Shown in pieces: positions 10,955 to 19,907 of a stretch of DNA of 64,000 nt. The position numbers and the translations under genes were made by a program. The notes beneath the pieces are model-generated. The model was not told where the DNA came from. It did not search any database and saw only the letters and a list, made by a program, of their open reading frames with translations. The stretch is taken from NCBI RefSeq assembly GCF_017165765.1, contig NZ_JAFGZD010000006.1, positions 186,001 to 250,000 of the forward strand, written 5' to 3'. The number at the start of each line of letters is the position of its first letter. Position 1 is the first letter of the stretch. Origin of the DNA: Pseudomonas capsici (GTDB taxonomy: Bacteria; Pseudomonadota; Gammaproteobacteria; Pseudomonadales; Pseudomonadaceae).

Positions 10955-13282
10955 CTAAGTCTCTGAGTTTGCGAGCTGCCACCAGGTCGGAAGCAGTTGT
11001 TGCACCTGACGCTCGGCAAAACGGTCATCGATCAGCATGACTACACCGCGATCATGCTGGCTGCGGATCACTCGTCCGGCCGCCTGCACGACTTTCTGCA
11101 CACCCGGATAAAGATAGGTGTAATCGTAGCCAGAGCCGAACAAGACAGCCATGCGTTGCTTGAATTGCTCATTGACCGGGTTCAACTGGGGCAAGCCAAG
11201 GGTCGCAATAAACGCGCCGATCAGCCTGTCACCCGGCAAATCGATCCCCTCGCCAAAAGCCCCGCCCAGTACGGCGAAGCCGATGCCCTGGCTGCTGAGG
11301 GTGAAACGGTCGAGAAAGGCCTGCCGCTCGCCTTCGCTCATGCCGCGTTCCTGTTGCCATAGCTCGATTTGCGGCCAGGTCTGGCGCATCAGTTCAACCA
11401 CTTGCTGCAGATAATCGAAGCTGCTGAAGAACGCCAGATAATTGCCCGGCTGCGCCTGGAACTGCTCTCCCATCAAGGAAGCGATGGGGGCCAGCGAGGC
11501 CTGACGGTGGGTGAAGCGGGTCGAAATACGGCTGACGATCCGGACATTCAGTTGATCGTGATGAAACGGTGACTCCACATCGATGCAGACGGTCTTTTCC
11601 GGCAGCCCCAGCAAATCGGCATAGTAGCGTTGCGGCTTCAGCGTGGCGGAAAACAGCACCGTTCCCAGCGCAGCCCCCAGGCGCGGTGCAATGAAACGGG
11701 CAGGTACCACGTTACGCAGGGTCAGCCGGGAAAAACGGCGTTTCGCGCCCCACTCGCGCACGGCGATATCGAAGATGAAATGCTCGTCGAACAGCTCGGC
11801 AATCCGCACAAAGCCGATGGCGTCTAAATAGAAATTTTGCAGCGCCCCATCCACCGCATGGGGATGTTCGTTGAAGTAGTCGCCTATGGCTGCTACGCAC
11901 AGGTTCAGACTGTTGAGGAATTTGCCCGGGACCTCGGCATAGGCCTGATAGGCACCCGCCTGTTCCTTGTGCAGGGTATTCCATTGGCGATTGAGCCGTT
12001 GCAGGTTTTTTTGCAAAGGCTGTGGAGCGCTTTGCCGCAGCGTATTGAAGTTCTGCTGGTCGAGACTGGCGCTGTACATGCTGCGGGCACGCTCGACCAT
12101 GTTGTGGGCCTCATCCACCAGCACCGCCACACGCCACTGATTGAACTGGGCCAGACCGAACAACAAGGCGCTCAGGTCGAAATAGTAGTTGTAGTCGGCC
12201 ACCACCACGTCCGCCCAGCGCGCCAGTTCCTGGCTGAGGTAATACGGACAGACCTGATGCTGCAAGGCGACTTCCCGCACGCCAGCCTGATCCAGCCATG
12301 GCGCATTCAAGGCGGCGCTGCGCGCAGCAGGCAGGCGATCATAGAAACCGTTGGCCAACGGGCAGGAATCGCCATTGCACGCCTTGTCCATGTACTCGCA
12401 GGCCTTGTCCCGCGCAACCAGTTCCAGCACCCGCAGCCCGAGGTCAGGCGCGCTGCGTCCGATCACTTGCAAAGCATCCAGCGCCAGTTTGCGGCCCGGC
12501 GTCTTGGCGGTCAGGAAAAACACCTTGTCGAGTTTTTGGGACGGCGTGGCCTTGAGCATCGGAAACAGCGTGCCCACGGTCTTGCCAATCCCGGTCGGTG
12601 CCTGGGCCATCAGGCAGGAACCGGTACTGACCGCCTTGTAGACCGACTCGGCCAGCATCCGTTGCCCGGTGCGAAATCCGGGGTAAGGAAACGCCAACGC
12701 CTTCAGCCCCTGATTACGCGATGCTGTGTGCGCCAGTTCCTGCTGTGCCCAGTGCAGGAAGATCTCGCACTGTCGCTCGAAAAACGCCTGTAGCGCCTCG
12801 CGACTGAAAGATTCGCGGATCACGGTTTCCTGCTCGCTGACGATGTTGAAATAGACCAGCGCCAGGGTGACGTCGCGCAGATCCAGACGCTCACAAAGCA
12901 GCCAGCCGTAGATCTTCGCCTGGGCCCAGTGCAATTGACGATGATTGGCGGGCATGGCATCGAGTTCGCCGCGGTAGGTCTTCACCTCCTCCAGTTGATT
13001 GAGCGTCGCATCGTAGCCATCGGCCCTGCCCCGGACCGTCAATTCCCGATAATCGCCGCTCAGCGACAGCTCGGCCTGATAACCCGCACCCCGCCGCGCA
13101 GCCACGGTGCGGTGACCGGCAATGCCTTCCTGAGCGGTAGGCGAAGGCGTGAAGCGCAGGTCCAGGCTGCCAACCTTGGCCGTGAACTCACACAACGCAC
13201 GCACCGCCACGACATAGCGTGAGGTCGCTGCGCCGATGGATGGCGGTTCGGGATGAGGGCTCGATGGAATCGTCAGGGTCAC
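10955..13282 (-). CDS. PDDEXK nuclease-XPD/DinG-type DNA helicase, probably SOS-regulated
   Basis: About 775 residues. The N-terminal part carries a PD-(D/E)XK nuclease-like core (GRADGYD followed by EEVKTYRG), then a superfamily 2 helicase with Walker A QAPTGIGKT, an iron-sulphur cluster region of four cysteines (CEYM, CNGDSCPLA, CPYY), the DEAH box VLVDEAHNMVERA, and helicase motif VI QAAGRVIRS. Family members act in DNA repair. I chose the GTG at 13282; the frame stays open to 13411, but a LexA-like box at 13311-13326 lies in that extension, arguing that transcription starts there. The exact start is uncertain. It follows the MocR-type gene on the same strand. Confidence 0.85.
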   Translation of the reverse strand: MTLTIPSSPHPEPPSIGAATSRYVVAVRALCEFTAKVGSLDLRFTPSPTAQEGIAGHRTVAARRGAGYQAELSLSGDYRELTVRGRADGYDATLNQLEEVKTYRGELDAMPANHRQLHWAQAKIYGWLLCERLDLRDVTLALVYFNIVSEQETVIRESFSREALQAFFERQCEIFLHWAQQELAHTASRNQGLKALAFPYPGFRTGQRMLAESVYKAVSTGSCLMAQAPTGIGKTVGTLFPMLKATPSQKLDKVFFLTAKTPGRKLALDALQVIGRSAPDLGLRVLELVARDKACEYMDKACNGDSCPLANGFYDRLPAARSAALNAPWLDQAGVREVALQHQVCPYYLSQELARWADVVVADYNYYFDLSALLFGLAQFNQWRVAVLVDEAHNMVERARSMYSASLDQQNFNTLRQSAPQPLQKNLQRLNRQWNTLHKEQAGAYQAYAEVPGKFLNSLNLCVAAIGDYFNEHPHAVDGALQNFYLDAIGFVRIAELFDEHFIFDIAVREWGAKRRFSRLTLRNVVPARFIAPRLGAALGTVLFSATLKPQRYYADLLGLPEKTVCIDVESPFHHDQLNVRIVSRISTRFTHRQASLAPIASLMGEQFQAQPGNYLAFFSSFDYLQQVVELMRQTWPQIELWQQERGMSEGERQAFLDRFTLSSQGIGFAVLGGAFGEGIDLPGDRLIGAFIATLGLPQLNPVNEQFKQRMAVLFGSGYDYTYLYPGVQKVVQAAGRVIRSQHDRGVVMLIDDRFAERQVQQLLPTWWQLANSET

Positions 13283-13310
13283 TGCACAGGGGAACTGTTG
13301 ATTGCCGATA

Positions 13311-13326
13311 CTGGATAGGTATACAG
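13311..13326 (-). promoter_or_regulatory. LexA (SOS) box-like operator
   Basis: On the minus strand the sequence is CTGTATACCTATCCAG, against the LexA consensus CTGT-N8-ACAG. One half site is perfect and the other has one mismatch (CCAG for ACAG); the AT-rich centre also fits. It ends 28 bases before the chosen helicase start. DinG and YoaA, relatives of this helicase, are SOS genes in E. coli, which supports the assignment. Confidence 0.6.
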
Positions 13327-13415
13327 ATAACAGCCTTTGCCCGGCTCTGGCAAATACAAATGGATCAGCGGCCCCATCGAGGGCAAATAGGCTTCTGCAA
13401 AGTATCTCCACGTCT

Positions 13416-14822
13416 TCAATGCTGCCGCGCCTGCTTCAGGGCCTCAGCCAACGCCGTCAGCAGACGCGGAATATTCTGGGTCCAGTCGATGGCGTAACCG
13501 ATACGCAGGTATTGCCGATGCAAACCCTGCAGACTGAACAATTCACCGGGGGTGACGATGATGCGCTGTTGCAGCAAACTTTCGAATACCTGACGCATGT
13601 CCACACGATAGGTACTCTGCACCCATATTCCGCAACCGCCTTCTGGCATTTCATAGCGCAACAGTTGCCCTAAATGCCGGTCCAGCAACTGCATCATCAT
13701 CTTCATGCGCTCCATCAACAAACCCCGCAGCTCAAGCAGATGGGCATCCAGACGCCCGCTGCTGCAGAGTCTGGCAATTGCCTTCAGGCGAATCGGCGGC
13801 AACTCGAAGGCCCGCAGCAGGAAGTACTGCTGCCACTGCACGTCAAAGTGCTTGCACAGCAGATAGCCATAGGGCGCTTCCGGCCCCAGAGTCTTGTCGA
13901 AGCTTCCCAGTATCAGCAGGCGCTGGGGATCGATCAGGTCACGCAAGCGGGTCTGTTCCGGCGCAAAGATCAGTTCACCGTGACTGTCGTTTTCCAGCAC
14001 CCAGACCCGATATCGATTGAGCAGTTGAGCGACAGCCTGAAGGTTGGCAACAGACAACTGGCTGCATTGCACCGGATTCAACAGCGAGGGTAACAACGCC
14101 AGCCCGATGTTTTCCGTCAGCAGCACCTGATCCAGCGCTGCCAGATTGATTTCACCCGTCTCATCCAGCGACACCTCGATAACCCGGATGTCGAAAGACT
14201 GCAGCAGACGCAGCAAAGTCCAGGCGCAGGGCGACGCCACCAGCACGGTTCCGCCACGCAGGTTCAGTACATCGACAACCGCTGTCAGCATGCCCGGCAT
14301 GTCCGGCCCGATATAGACATTTTCCGGGTGCCAGCAGCGCTGAGCATCACGGGTATGGCGAGCTGCCAGAGCCGTGCGCAGTTCAATATCGCCAAACGGC
14401 TGAAATACGGCATTCAACGGACGCGGGTAATACCTGAGCAGTTCGCGCTCCATCGCCAGCAGCGGACTTTCCATGGATTGCAGCAACGTGGGTTCGTCAT
14501 TGCCCAACATCCATACACCGGGACGACGGACATGTCGGTAAAACGTTTCCAACAGGCTGTCATTCTCGACTACCGGCTCCGGGGTTTCTTCGCTGGCCCC
14601 GCTGGGCAAGGCGTAATAGCCGGACTTGGGCATTGAACACACCCGCCCTTCCTTTTCCAGCAGTGAATAGGCACTTTGCACCGTCGAAATCGATACGCGC
14701 AGACGCCGGGACAGTTGCCGCAAGGAGGGCATTCTGGTCGTGGAATCGGTTTGCACTTCGTCAATCAGACGAACGAGATAGCGGTAGACCGCCTGATAGG
14801 CGAAATCCGTTTTGTTTTTCAT
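13416..14822 (-). CDS. MocR-type regulator: GntR DNA-binding domain fused to aminotransferase-like domain
   Basis: A 468-residue protein. Residues about 1-75 form a winged helix of the GntR type (MPSLRQLSRRLRVSISTVQSAYSL), and the rest is a fold-type I aminotransferase domain. The pyridoxal phosphate lysine is in LILGSFDKTLGPEAPYGYL, with NDSHGEL before it. MocR regulators sense amino-acid or vitamin B6-related ligands through the aminotransferase domain. The start is the ATG at 14822 (MKNKTDFAYQ); an upstream extension to 14954 would overlap the PP-loop gene and lacks homology features. The PP-loop gene, 97 bases upstream on the same strand, is a possible target or operon partner (inference). 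Confidence 0.85.
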   Translation of the reverse strand: MKNKTDFAYQAVYRYLVRLIDEVQTDSTTRMPSLRQLSRRLRVSISTVQSAYSLLEKEGRVCSMPKSGYYALPSGASEETPEPVVENDSLLETFYRHVRRPGVWMLGNDEPTLLQSMESPLLAMERELLRYYPRPLNAVFQPFGDIELRTALAARHTRDAQRCWHPENVYIGPDMPGMLTAVVDVLNLRGGTVLVASPCAWTLLRLLQSFDIRVIEVSLDETGEINLAALDQVLLTENIGLALLPSLLNPVQCSQLSVANLQAVAQLLNRYRVWVLENDSHGELIFAPEQTRLRDLIDPQRLLILGSFDKTLGPEAPYGYLLCKHFDVQWQQYFLLRAFELPPIRLKAIARLCSSGRLDAHLLELRGLLMERMKMMMQLLDRHLGQLLRYEMPEGGCGIWVQSTYRVDMRQVFESLLQQRIIVTPGELFSLQGLHRQYLRIGYAIDWTQNIPRLLTALAEALKQARQH

Positions 14823-14919
14823 GGGGAGACAATCCGGCGCAAGGCCAAAAGATTTTCCAGGCGATAGCGACATGGCTGTACCGAATCCACGGCAACAGCC
14901 ATTAGCCAGACAAAAGGGC

Positions 14920-16422
14920 TCAGCGTCCGGAGAGCACTTCAGCCATGACACCACCGGTTTGCGGATCGACCGTCACGACACGGCACTTGTCCGGGTCGGC
15001 GGCGCGGACCTTGGCGATGATCGAGTGCTCATTGTCAAAGTTGACCCGCGACTTGCAGTACAGGCTCTGCAGCCCCTTGATACTCAGGCCGCTGATATCC
15101 ACCAGCCATTGCACAACCTGCTCAGGTGCCGTGAGACCCGAGAGCACCTTGTGCAGATCCGGCAGGGCCACCAGCATGCCCGGATGACAGGAGCGCAGGA
15201 ACGCTTCCAGCGCCCGCCCCCGGTCCACGAAAGGCGAGAAAATCATGCAGACCAGTTGCGACTCGTTCAGACCGAATCCATCCTGGGCATAGCTGGCGGC
15301 CAGTTCGCGACGCGACTCGATACGCTCAGGTCCTTCATAGGCATCCATGGCCAGCTTGATCAACCGCGACGGCATCTGCTTTCGGCGCATCAGCATTCGG
15401 GCCAGCGCCAGGTACTCGGCAATGCCGTCGGCATAGCGGCGGCCTTGCAGGTATTGCGCCTTAAGACCACGGATATGGGCCATCAACAATGGATTGGCAC
15501 AGTCAGACTCACTGAAAGCGAACGACAGGTCATCGAAGCGAAAGCCCAGAAACTCGGTCAGCAGGTTCCAGTGCTCTTCGACCTTGCAACTGACCAGATC
15601 ACAGATGCTGATGAAGGCCGGGACAATCGACTGATTGGGGTAAACGACCGCCCGTGGTGATCTGGCGGCCTCATCGCCCTCGCCATACAGCTCATGAAAG
15701 TAAGCCTGGCCGACAGTATCGATGGACCTGAGGATGCCATTGAGGTTCTGGCCGCTCCAGTTGACCCTGCCCTGCCCCGTTCGCTGAGCAAGACGCATCG
15801 CCCAGGTGACGTAATGTTTCTGCTCTTTTCGGGAGTCGCCATTGACCACGGCATCCACGCCACTGCCCCAGCTCGAAGCACGCCCCATGAACTCCGCAAG
15901 CCCCAGATAGCAACGATTGCAGAAGGTGGTGCGGCCATCGCCACCGGTCAGATGGCCGGCCAGCAACATGTCCGAGCGGTTCTGCTCGCGCCCCGCGCTG
16001 GAGAACGGCAGGTCCGGCTCGAAAACCTGGGTATATTGGTTATCGACCACCAGCATTTCCACTCGCGGGTCGTCATACAGGAACAACGCCGAATAGGTGC
16101 GATGAATGTTATCCATCACCGCCTGAGTCAGCCCCACGTGACGCATATTGGCAACGCGCAGATTGAAAGTGCCGGGGGATCTGCCTGCAATACTCAGTTG
16201 TGCCGCTCTCAGAAAAGCCAATGTATAGGCGCTATCCTTGCCGCCACCGAAAGCGATCAGCACCTTGAAACTGGAAATCCGCTCGATACCGCCTGCGGCC
16301 ACGATCAGCCGCTGAATCAGTAATTGCAGAGCCGTGCGCTCAGCCCTCGTGAAATAGCCCAGCAAGCGTTGCAATACTTGCTGGTACACATAATTCATTG
16401 CCTGTTCGTGAATGGAACTCAT
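14920..16422 (-). CDS. N-type ATP pyrophosphatase (PP-loop) protein of unknown pathway
   Basis: A 500-residue protein I cannot assign to a named enzyme. Residues 53-70 hold a PP-loop, VLIAFGGGKDSAYTL, the motif of enzymes that adenylate a carbonyl or carboxylate (thiolases, amidating synthetases, QueC/TilS/LarE relatives). Further on are VVNGDSRKEQKHY, a CNRCYLG cysteine pair near residue 170 and a third conserved-looking cysteine stretch, SICDLVSCK, near 267. The cysteines suggest metal or sulphur handling. The C-terminal 200 residues are mostly helical with no recognised domain. The neighbour is a MocR-type regulator. The 5' flank is AT-rich, hinting at acquisition. Function unknown. Confidence 0.75.
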   Translation of the reverse strand: MSSIHEQAMNYVYQQVLQRLLGYFTRAERTALQLLIQRLIVAAGGIERISSFKVLIAFGGGKDSAYTLAFLRAAQLSIAGRSPGTFNLRVANMRHVGLTQAVMDNIHRTYSALFLYDDPRVEMLVVDNQYTQVFEPDLPFSSAGREQNRSDMLLAGHLTGGDGRTTFCNRCYLGLAEFMGRASSWGSGVDAVVNGDSRKEQKHYVTWAMRLAQRTGQGRVNWSGQNLNGILRSIDTVGQAYFHELYGEGDEAARSPRAVVYPNQSIVPAFISICDLVSCKVEEHWNLLTEFLGFRFDDLSFAFSESDCANPLLMAHIRGLKAQYLQGRRYADGIAEYLALARMLMRRKQMPSRLIKLAMDAYEGPERIESRRELAASYAQDGFGLNESQLVCMIFSPFVDRGRALEAFLRSCHPGMLVALPDLHKVLSGLTAPEQVVQWLVDISGLSIKGLQSLYCKSRVNFDNEHSIIAKVRAADPDKCRVVTVDPQTGGVMAEVLSGR

Positions 16423-16934
16423 ACTTTTTCACCCACCCTGTTATCAAAACAACACAAGATGCAAGGGCGGCATTTAATATCGGGCTTATACGCGATTTTA
16501 TAATCGATCATGACTCATTCCCTGAGTAAGAATTACCAAACAATTATCGGCATCCCTAAAACAATTACAAGGTACAGATCGACACCCAAAACAATACACT
16601 CCGTTTAAAAAACTCCTTTGATAAACATATTGTTGATTGCGTAATGATCAGGCTTCGATCAGACGCAGCCAGTCGTGCAAATCCATATCACCAAGACGAG
16701 CTCTCTAGAAAAGCGCTCCGCACCGACACGCTCGAAGAGGACGACAAAAAATGCATTTTGCCTCGTAGGAAACTCTTTTGACTCAAGCCAACATCCGACA
16801 GAAAGACTAAACAGGTTTATTCATCATGAATATTTTAAAATTCATGACTCCGGACAACCACTCATCCGTAAAACAGAAAAAAATCAAACAACTAAGTCAA
16901 CCGCCCTGCGGACACCCCATAAACTTGCACGCAC
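16423..16934. other. AT-rich intergenic region upstream of the PP-loop gene
   Basis: About 500 bases with markedly lower GC than either side and no convincing gene. It must contain the promoter of the minus-strand PP-loop gene, probably in the AT-rich run at about 16440-16520. A 91-codon plus-strand frame at 16675-16950 has no ribosome site, low-complexity basic composition and runs into the terminator at 16935-16960, so I do not call it. Confidence 0.5.
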
Positions 16935-16960
16935 AAAAAAGCCCTCCTGAAAAGGAGGGC
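16935..16960 (-). terminator. Rho-independent terminator of the dehydrogenase gene
   Basis: GCCCTCCTGAAAAGGAGGGC (16941-16960) forms an 8-bp GC-rich stem with a 4-base loop. On the minus strand it is followed by six T residues (AAAAAA at 16935-16940 on the plus strand). It is 37 bases past the stop of the minus-strand gene at 16998. Confidence 0.9.
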
Positions 16961-16997
16961 TTCAAGTAGAACTTACAGACAGTTAGTAAACCCAGGC

Positions 16998-18014
16998 CTA
17001 AGCGATTTCCAGCACGGCACGTCCACCAATCGGGCAAGCATCCATGTAGCGGTGAGCCTGAACCACTTGCTCGAACGGGAAGTTGCGGGTCTGCAGGGGC
17101 ACCAGCACCCGGTCAGCTGTCAGCTGGTTGATATCGCGCAAGGCCCTTTGCAGCGCCTCGGTATCAGGAACAATGCCGAGCTCAGGCTTGCCTGTGAAGT
17201 TACCCAGGCAATGCACGAAAAACTGGATGTTCTTCTGGAAAGCTGCACAGGCCGGGAATGGTGTCTGGTTACCACCTTGCAGACCATACAGCACCAGGCT
17301 TCCACGGGGAGCCAGTACATCGCCCATCATCGACATCTGCGGCCCGCCCAAGCCATCGAACACCGCATCCACGCCGCGATTCTCGGTGTACTTGTTGACG
17401 GCCATCAGCAAGTCCTGTTCCTCGGTGACGACCACCTTGTCAGCGCCTTGGGCCAACAGATAATCACGGGCATCGTCAGTCTTGGTCGCAGCAATGACAC
17501 GAGCGCCCAACGCCTTGCCAATCTGCACGAAGCACGGCCCGGAGCAATGGCTGGCATCGGTGACCAGCACGGTTTGCCCTGCCTTGATGCGAGCCAGCTC
17601 GACATAGGCAAAGTAGGCAACCAGCATCGGCGTGTAGTGCACACTGGCTTCGACGGGGGTCAGCACGTCGGGATAACGGGTCAATGCCGAACGCGGCAAG
17701 ACGATGGACTCGCCATACACAGGATGCCTGTTGGCATCGGCGGCCGGAAAGCTGGCGACCTTGTCACCCACAGCCAGATCGCTGACACCTTCACCCACAG
17801 CGCTTACGATACCCGCCATCTCATAACCAAGACCGGCAGGCAGACGAGCCTGGGTGGAAGCAAGATTTTGCCGCCAGAGAACGTCATACCAACTGACACC
17901 GATTGCCTGGACACGCACCTGCACCTCTCCGGGAGCAGGCAACGCGTCGGGATGCTCTTCGACCTTGAGCACCTCGGCCGGGCCAAACTGGTGAAAACGG
18001 ATCGTGCGGGACAT
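16998..18014 (-). CDS. Zinc-dependent alcohol dehydrogenase-family (quinone oxidoreductase-like) protein
   Basis: A 338-residue medium-chain dehydrogenase/reductase. The N-terminal GroES-like half contains EVQVRVQAIGVSWYDVLWRQ and GLGYEMAGIVSAVGEGV; the Rossmann half has VLVTDASHCSGPCFVQIGKAL in place of the usual GxGxxG and DAVFDGLGGPQ. There is no structural-zinc cysteine cluster, so it belongs with the NADPH:quinone reductase-like branch, with NAD(P)H-dependent reduction of an unknown substrate. It is divergent from a LysR gene (18327) across a 312-base gap, an arrangement in which the LysR protein often controls the enzyme gene. Confidence 0.82.
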   Translation of the reverse strand: MSRTIRFHQFGPAEVLKVEEHPDALPAPGEVQVRVQAIGVSWYDVLWRQNLASTQARLPAGLGYEMAGIVSAVGEGVSDLAVGDKVASFPAADANRHPVYGESIVLPRSALTRYPDVLTPVEASVHYTPMLVAYFAYVELARIKAGQTVLVTDASHCSGPCFVQIGKALGARVIAATKTDDARDYLLAQGADKVVVTEEQDLLMAVNKYTENRGVDAVFDGLGGPQMSMMGDVLAPRGSLVLYGLQGGNQTPFPACAAFQKNIQFFVHCLGNFTGKPELGIVPDTEALQRALRDINQLTADRVLVPLQTRNFPFEQVVQAHRYMDACPIGGRAVLEIA

Positions 18015-18326
18015 TTAGAACCTCGCCTTGTATACCTTGATGCCGTGAACTCTATCCGGGCTCTGCCGACAACACTATCAGTGGCTATTAATAGTCGACA
18101 TGCCTGTCATCGATTGTGTCACATGGGCCGGGCGACAACGCCTGCCACATCCCTGGATGTCCATGCATTCATGGGCGGCCATTGTTGGCATGTCGACGAA
18201 ACATTGCAACCTGTGTGGACATTTAAGCCATCGCCACGAATTTTTTCGATGCGCACCATCAGCGTTTGCTCGTACTATCGCAACCTCTCAAAGCACCAAA
18301 TCGAAAAACGGCCCGAGAAACTCCGC
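18015..18326. promoter_or_regulatory. Divergent control region between dehydrogenase and LysR gene
   Basis: This 312-base gap must hold both promoters. The only notable element is the perfect palindrome CTATTAATAG at 18085-18094, about 70 bases from the dehydrogenase start, in a position suitable for a LysR-type operator. Assignment to the neighbouring LysR protein is a guess from position. Confidence 0.4.
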
Positions 18327-19241
18327 ATGAATCGCAACGACCTGCGTCGCGTTGACCTCAATCTGCTCATCGTTTTTGAAACCCTGATGCATGAAAGAAG
18401 CGTGACCCGCGCAGCCGAGAAACTGTTTCTCGGGCAACCGGCAATCAGCGCGGCCCTCTCGCGCCTGCGAGGCCTGTTCGACGATCCGCTGTTCGTGCGT
18501 ACCGGCCGCAGCATGGAGCCGACGGCCCGTGCCACGGAGATCTTCGCCCTTCTGTCCCCGGCGCTGGACTCCATTTCCACTGCGGTCAGCCGGGCATCGG
18601 AGTTCGATCCGGCCACCAGCACCAACGTCTTCCGCATCGGCCTGTCCGATGACGTGGAATTCGCCCTGCTGCCGACCCTGCTCAAACGACTGCGCTCCGA
18701 AGCTCCGGGCATCGTGCTGGTGATCCGCCGCGTCAACTACATCCTGATGCCCGCCCTGCTGGCCTCGGGCGAAATCTCCGTGGGCGTCAGCTACACCCAG
18801 GACCTGCCCGCCAACGCCAAGCGCAAGGTATTGCGCAGAAGCAAACCACAACTGCTGCGCGCCGACTCGATTCCCGGCGCACTTTCCCTGGACGACTTCT
18901 GCGCCCGCCCCCATGCCCTGGTGTCATTCGCAGGTGACCTGAGCGGCTTCATCGATGAATACCTGGAAGCAATGAACCGCAAACGCCACGTCGTCCTGGC
19001 CGTCCCCCAATTCAATGGCCTGGCCACACTCCTGACCGGCACCGACATCATCGCTACCGTGCCGGACTATGCAGCGCAGGTTCTGACAGCGGCGGGCGGA
19101 GTTCGTGCAGAGGATCTGCCTCTGGAGACACAGACCTTTGAACTGCACATGGCCTGGCGCGGGGCGCAGGATAATGATCCAGGGGAAAGGTGGTTGAGGT
19201 CGCGGATTCAGATGTTTTTTGGGGATCCGGATAGTCTTTAG
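18327..19241 (+). CDS. LysR-family transcriptional regulator (island integration site at its 3' end)
   Basis: A 304-residue LysR protein. The N-terminal helix-turn-helix is LNLLIVFETLMHERSVTRAA followed by QPAISAALSRLR; the rest is the periplasmic-binding-type ligand domain. The start is the ATG at 18327 (MNRNDLRRVDLN); the frame runs open far upstream, but that stretch is antisense to the dehydrogenase. The gene ends FFGDPDSL-stop. An imperfect copy of this ending plus the following 85 bases recurs at 27761-27866, so the 3' end marks the left edge of an 8.5 kb insertion. It probably regulates the divergent dehydrogenase. Confidence 0.9.
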   Translation: MNRNDLRRVDLNLLIVFETLMHERSVTRAAEKLFLGQPAISAALSRLRGLFDDPLFVRTGRSMEPTARATEIFALLSPALDSISTAVSRASEFDPATSTNVFRIGLSDDVEFALLPTLLKRLRSEAPGIVLVIRRVNYILMPALLASGEISVGVSYTQDLPANAKRKVLRRSKPQLLRADSIPGALSLDDFCARPHALVSFAGDLSGFIDEYLEAMNRKRHVVLAVPQFNGLATLLTGTDIIATVPDYAAQVLTAAGGVRAEDLPLETQTFELHMAWRGAQDNDPGERWLRSRIQMFFGDPDSL

Positions 19242-19326
19242 GCGTTGTCGGGCAGGCTGTTTAGCTGATCATTTCTGGCTTTTCACAGACCATGGAGCTC
19301 CATTCACTTCCGGTGGATTGCTACAT
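19221..19326 (+). repeat. Left copy of the island-flanking direct repeat (attL-like)
   Basis: This 106-base stretch aligns without gaps to 27761-27866 (offset 8540) with 11 mismatches. It begins in the last six codons of the LysR gene and ends exactly at CTACAT, after which the two copies diverge completely. It carries the current LysR stop codon. Confidence 0.85.
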
Positions 19327-19607
19327 TGGGGGCATCTGAGGGCATGCTTTGGATGGTTTGAAAAGGATGCCCCCAGCCTAAGGCCAAGCAGACTATTGAT
19401 GAGGATAGCTCTGACCGGACTCTCTGCGAGTTGCTATACCGGCCTGAGATTTTCAGCGAAACGGTGAACATGCAGCCGATAAACATTTGATGATTCTTCG
19501 CATTCACACTGAATAGATGCGTGCAAATGTAAAAAATTATGATGGCATAATGCCTCGGAAAGCGGCAGTATCCACACGTTCCCAACGGATTTTAAGGAGC
19601 GGTTCCG
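19327..19607. other. Left-end non-coding region of the island with inverted repeat
   Basis: Immediately after the left direct repeat is TGGGGGCATC (19327-19336), with its exact reverse complement at 19366-19375. The 10-bp stem has a 29-base loop. This could be a recombinase arm site or a terminator for the LysR gene, though no T run follows. The rest, to the hxsD start, becomes AT-rich around 19490-19550 and presumably holds the hxs promoter. A minus-strand frame here (19304-19585) ends inside the direct repeat and is not convincing. Confidence 0.5.
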
Positions 19608-19907
19608 ATGACATGGCCAGTCACGCTGAAGCTCGATATCTCAGCCTACCCGCTCAGCGTGGTGCAACGCGCCGCTTATTCACTGGCCGACACTGTCGCA
19701 ATCCAGATCGGTATTGAAGCCAATCAAATTAGCCTCACGGCCCACCCCGCTGAAGCAAGATTAACTCTTTCCCCGGAGCAGACTCACTCGCTGATCCTCC
19801 AGCATCTGAACGACTTCGCCCTACGCGACCATATCAACCGCGAAACAACAGGGTTGCGCGAAGTCCTGGCCCGAGCCGCGCTCGCTGGATGTGGGGTTTC
19901 CCAGTGA
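19608..19907 (+). CDS. hxsD: His-Xaa-Ser system protein HxsD
   Basis: A 99-residue protein, first gene of the Hxs operon. The C-terminal half has HLNDFALRDHINRETTGLRE, matching the LLNDYxLRE motif that defines HxsD. There are no membrane segments or signal peptide. An AAGGAG ribosome site precedes the ATG. It overlaps the next gene by four bases (GTGA), so it is translationally coupled to hxsB. Within the family HxsD is always linked to the two radical SAM enzymes and the repeat peptide; a role as an accessory or peptide-recognition partner is inferred, as its biochemistry is not established to my knowledge. Confidence 0.88.
   Translation: MTWPVTLKLDISAYPLSVVQRAAYSLADTVAIQIGIEANQISLTAHPAEARLTLSPEQTHSLILQHLNDFALRDHINRETTGLREVLARAALAGCGVSQ

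Noticed and set aside
16675..16950. 91-codon plus-strand frame in the AT-rich gap
   Set aside because: No ribosome site, biased composition, and it ends in a terminator that belongs to the minus-strand gene.
17052..18326. 425-codon upstream extension of the LysR frame
   Set aside because: It runs antisense across the dehydrogenase gene, and the LysR family start is at 18327.
19221..19326. tRNA or tmRNA gene as the island's attachment site
   Set aside because: The repeat holds a LysR 3' end and no cloverleaf; no tRNA gene was seen anywhere in the window.
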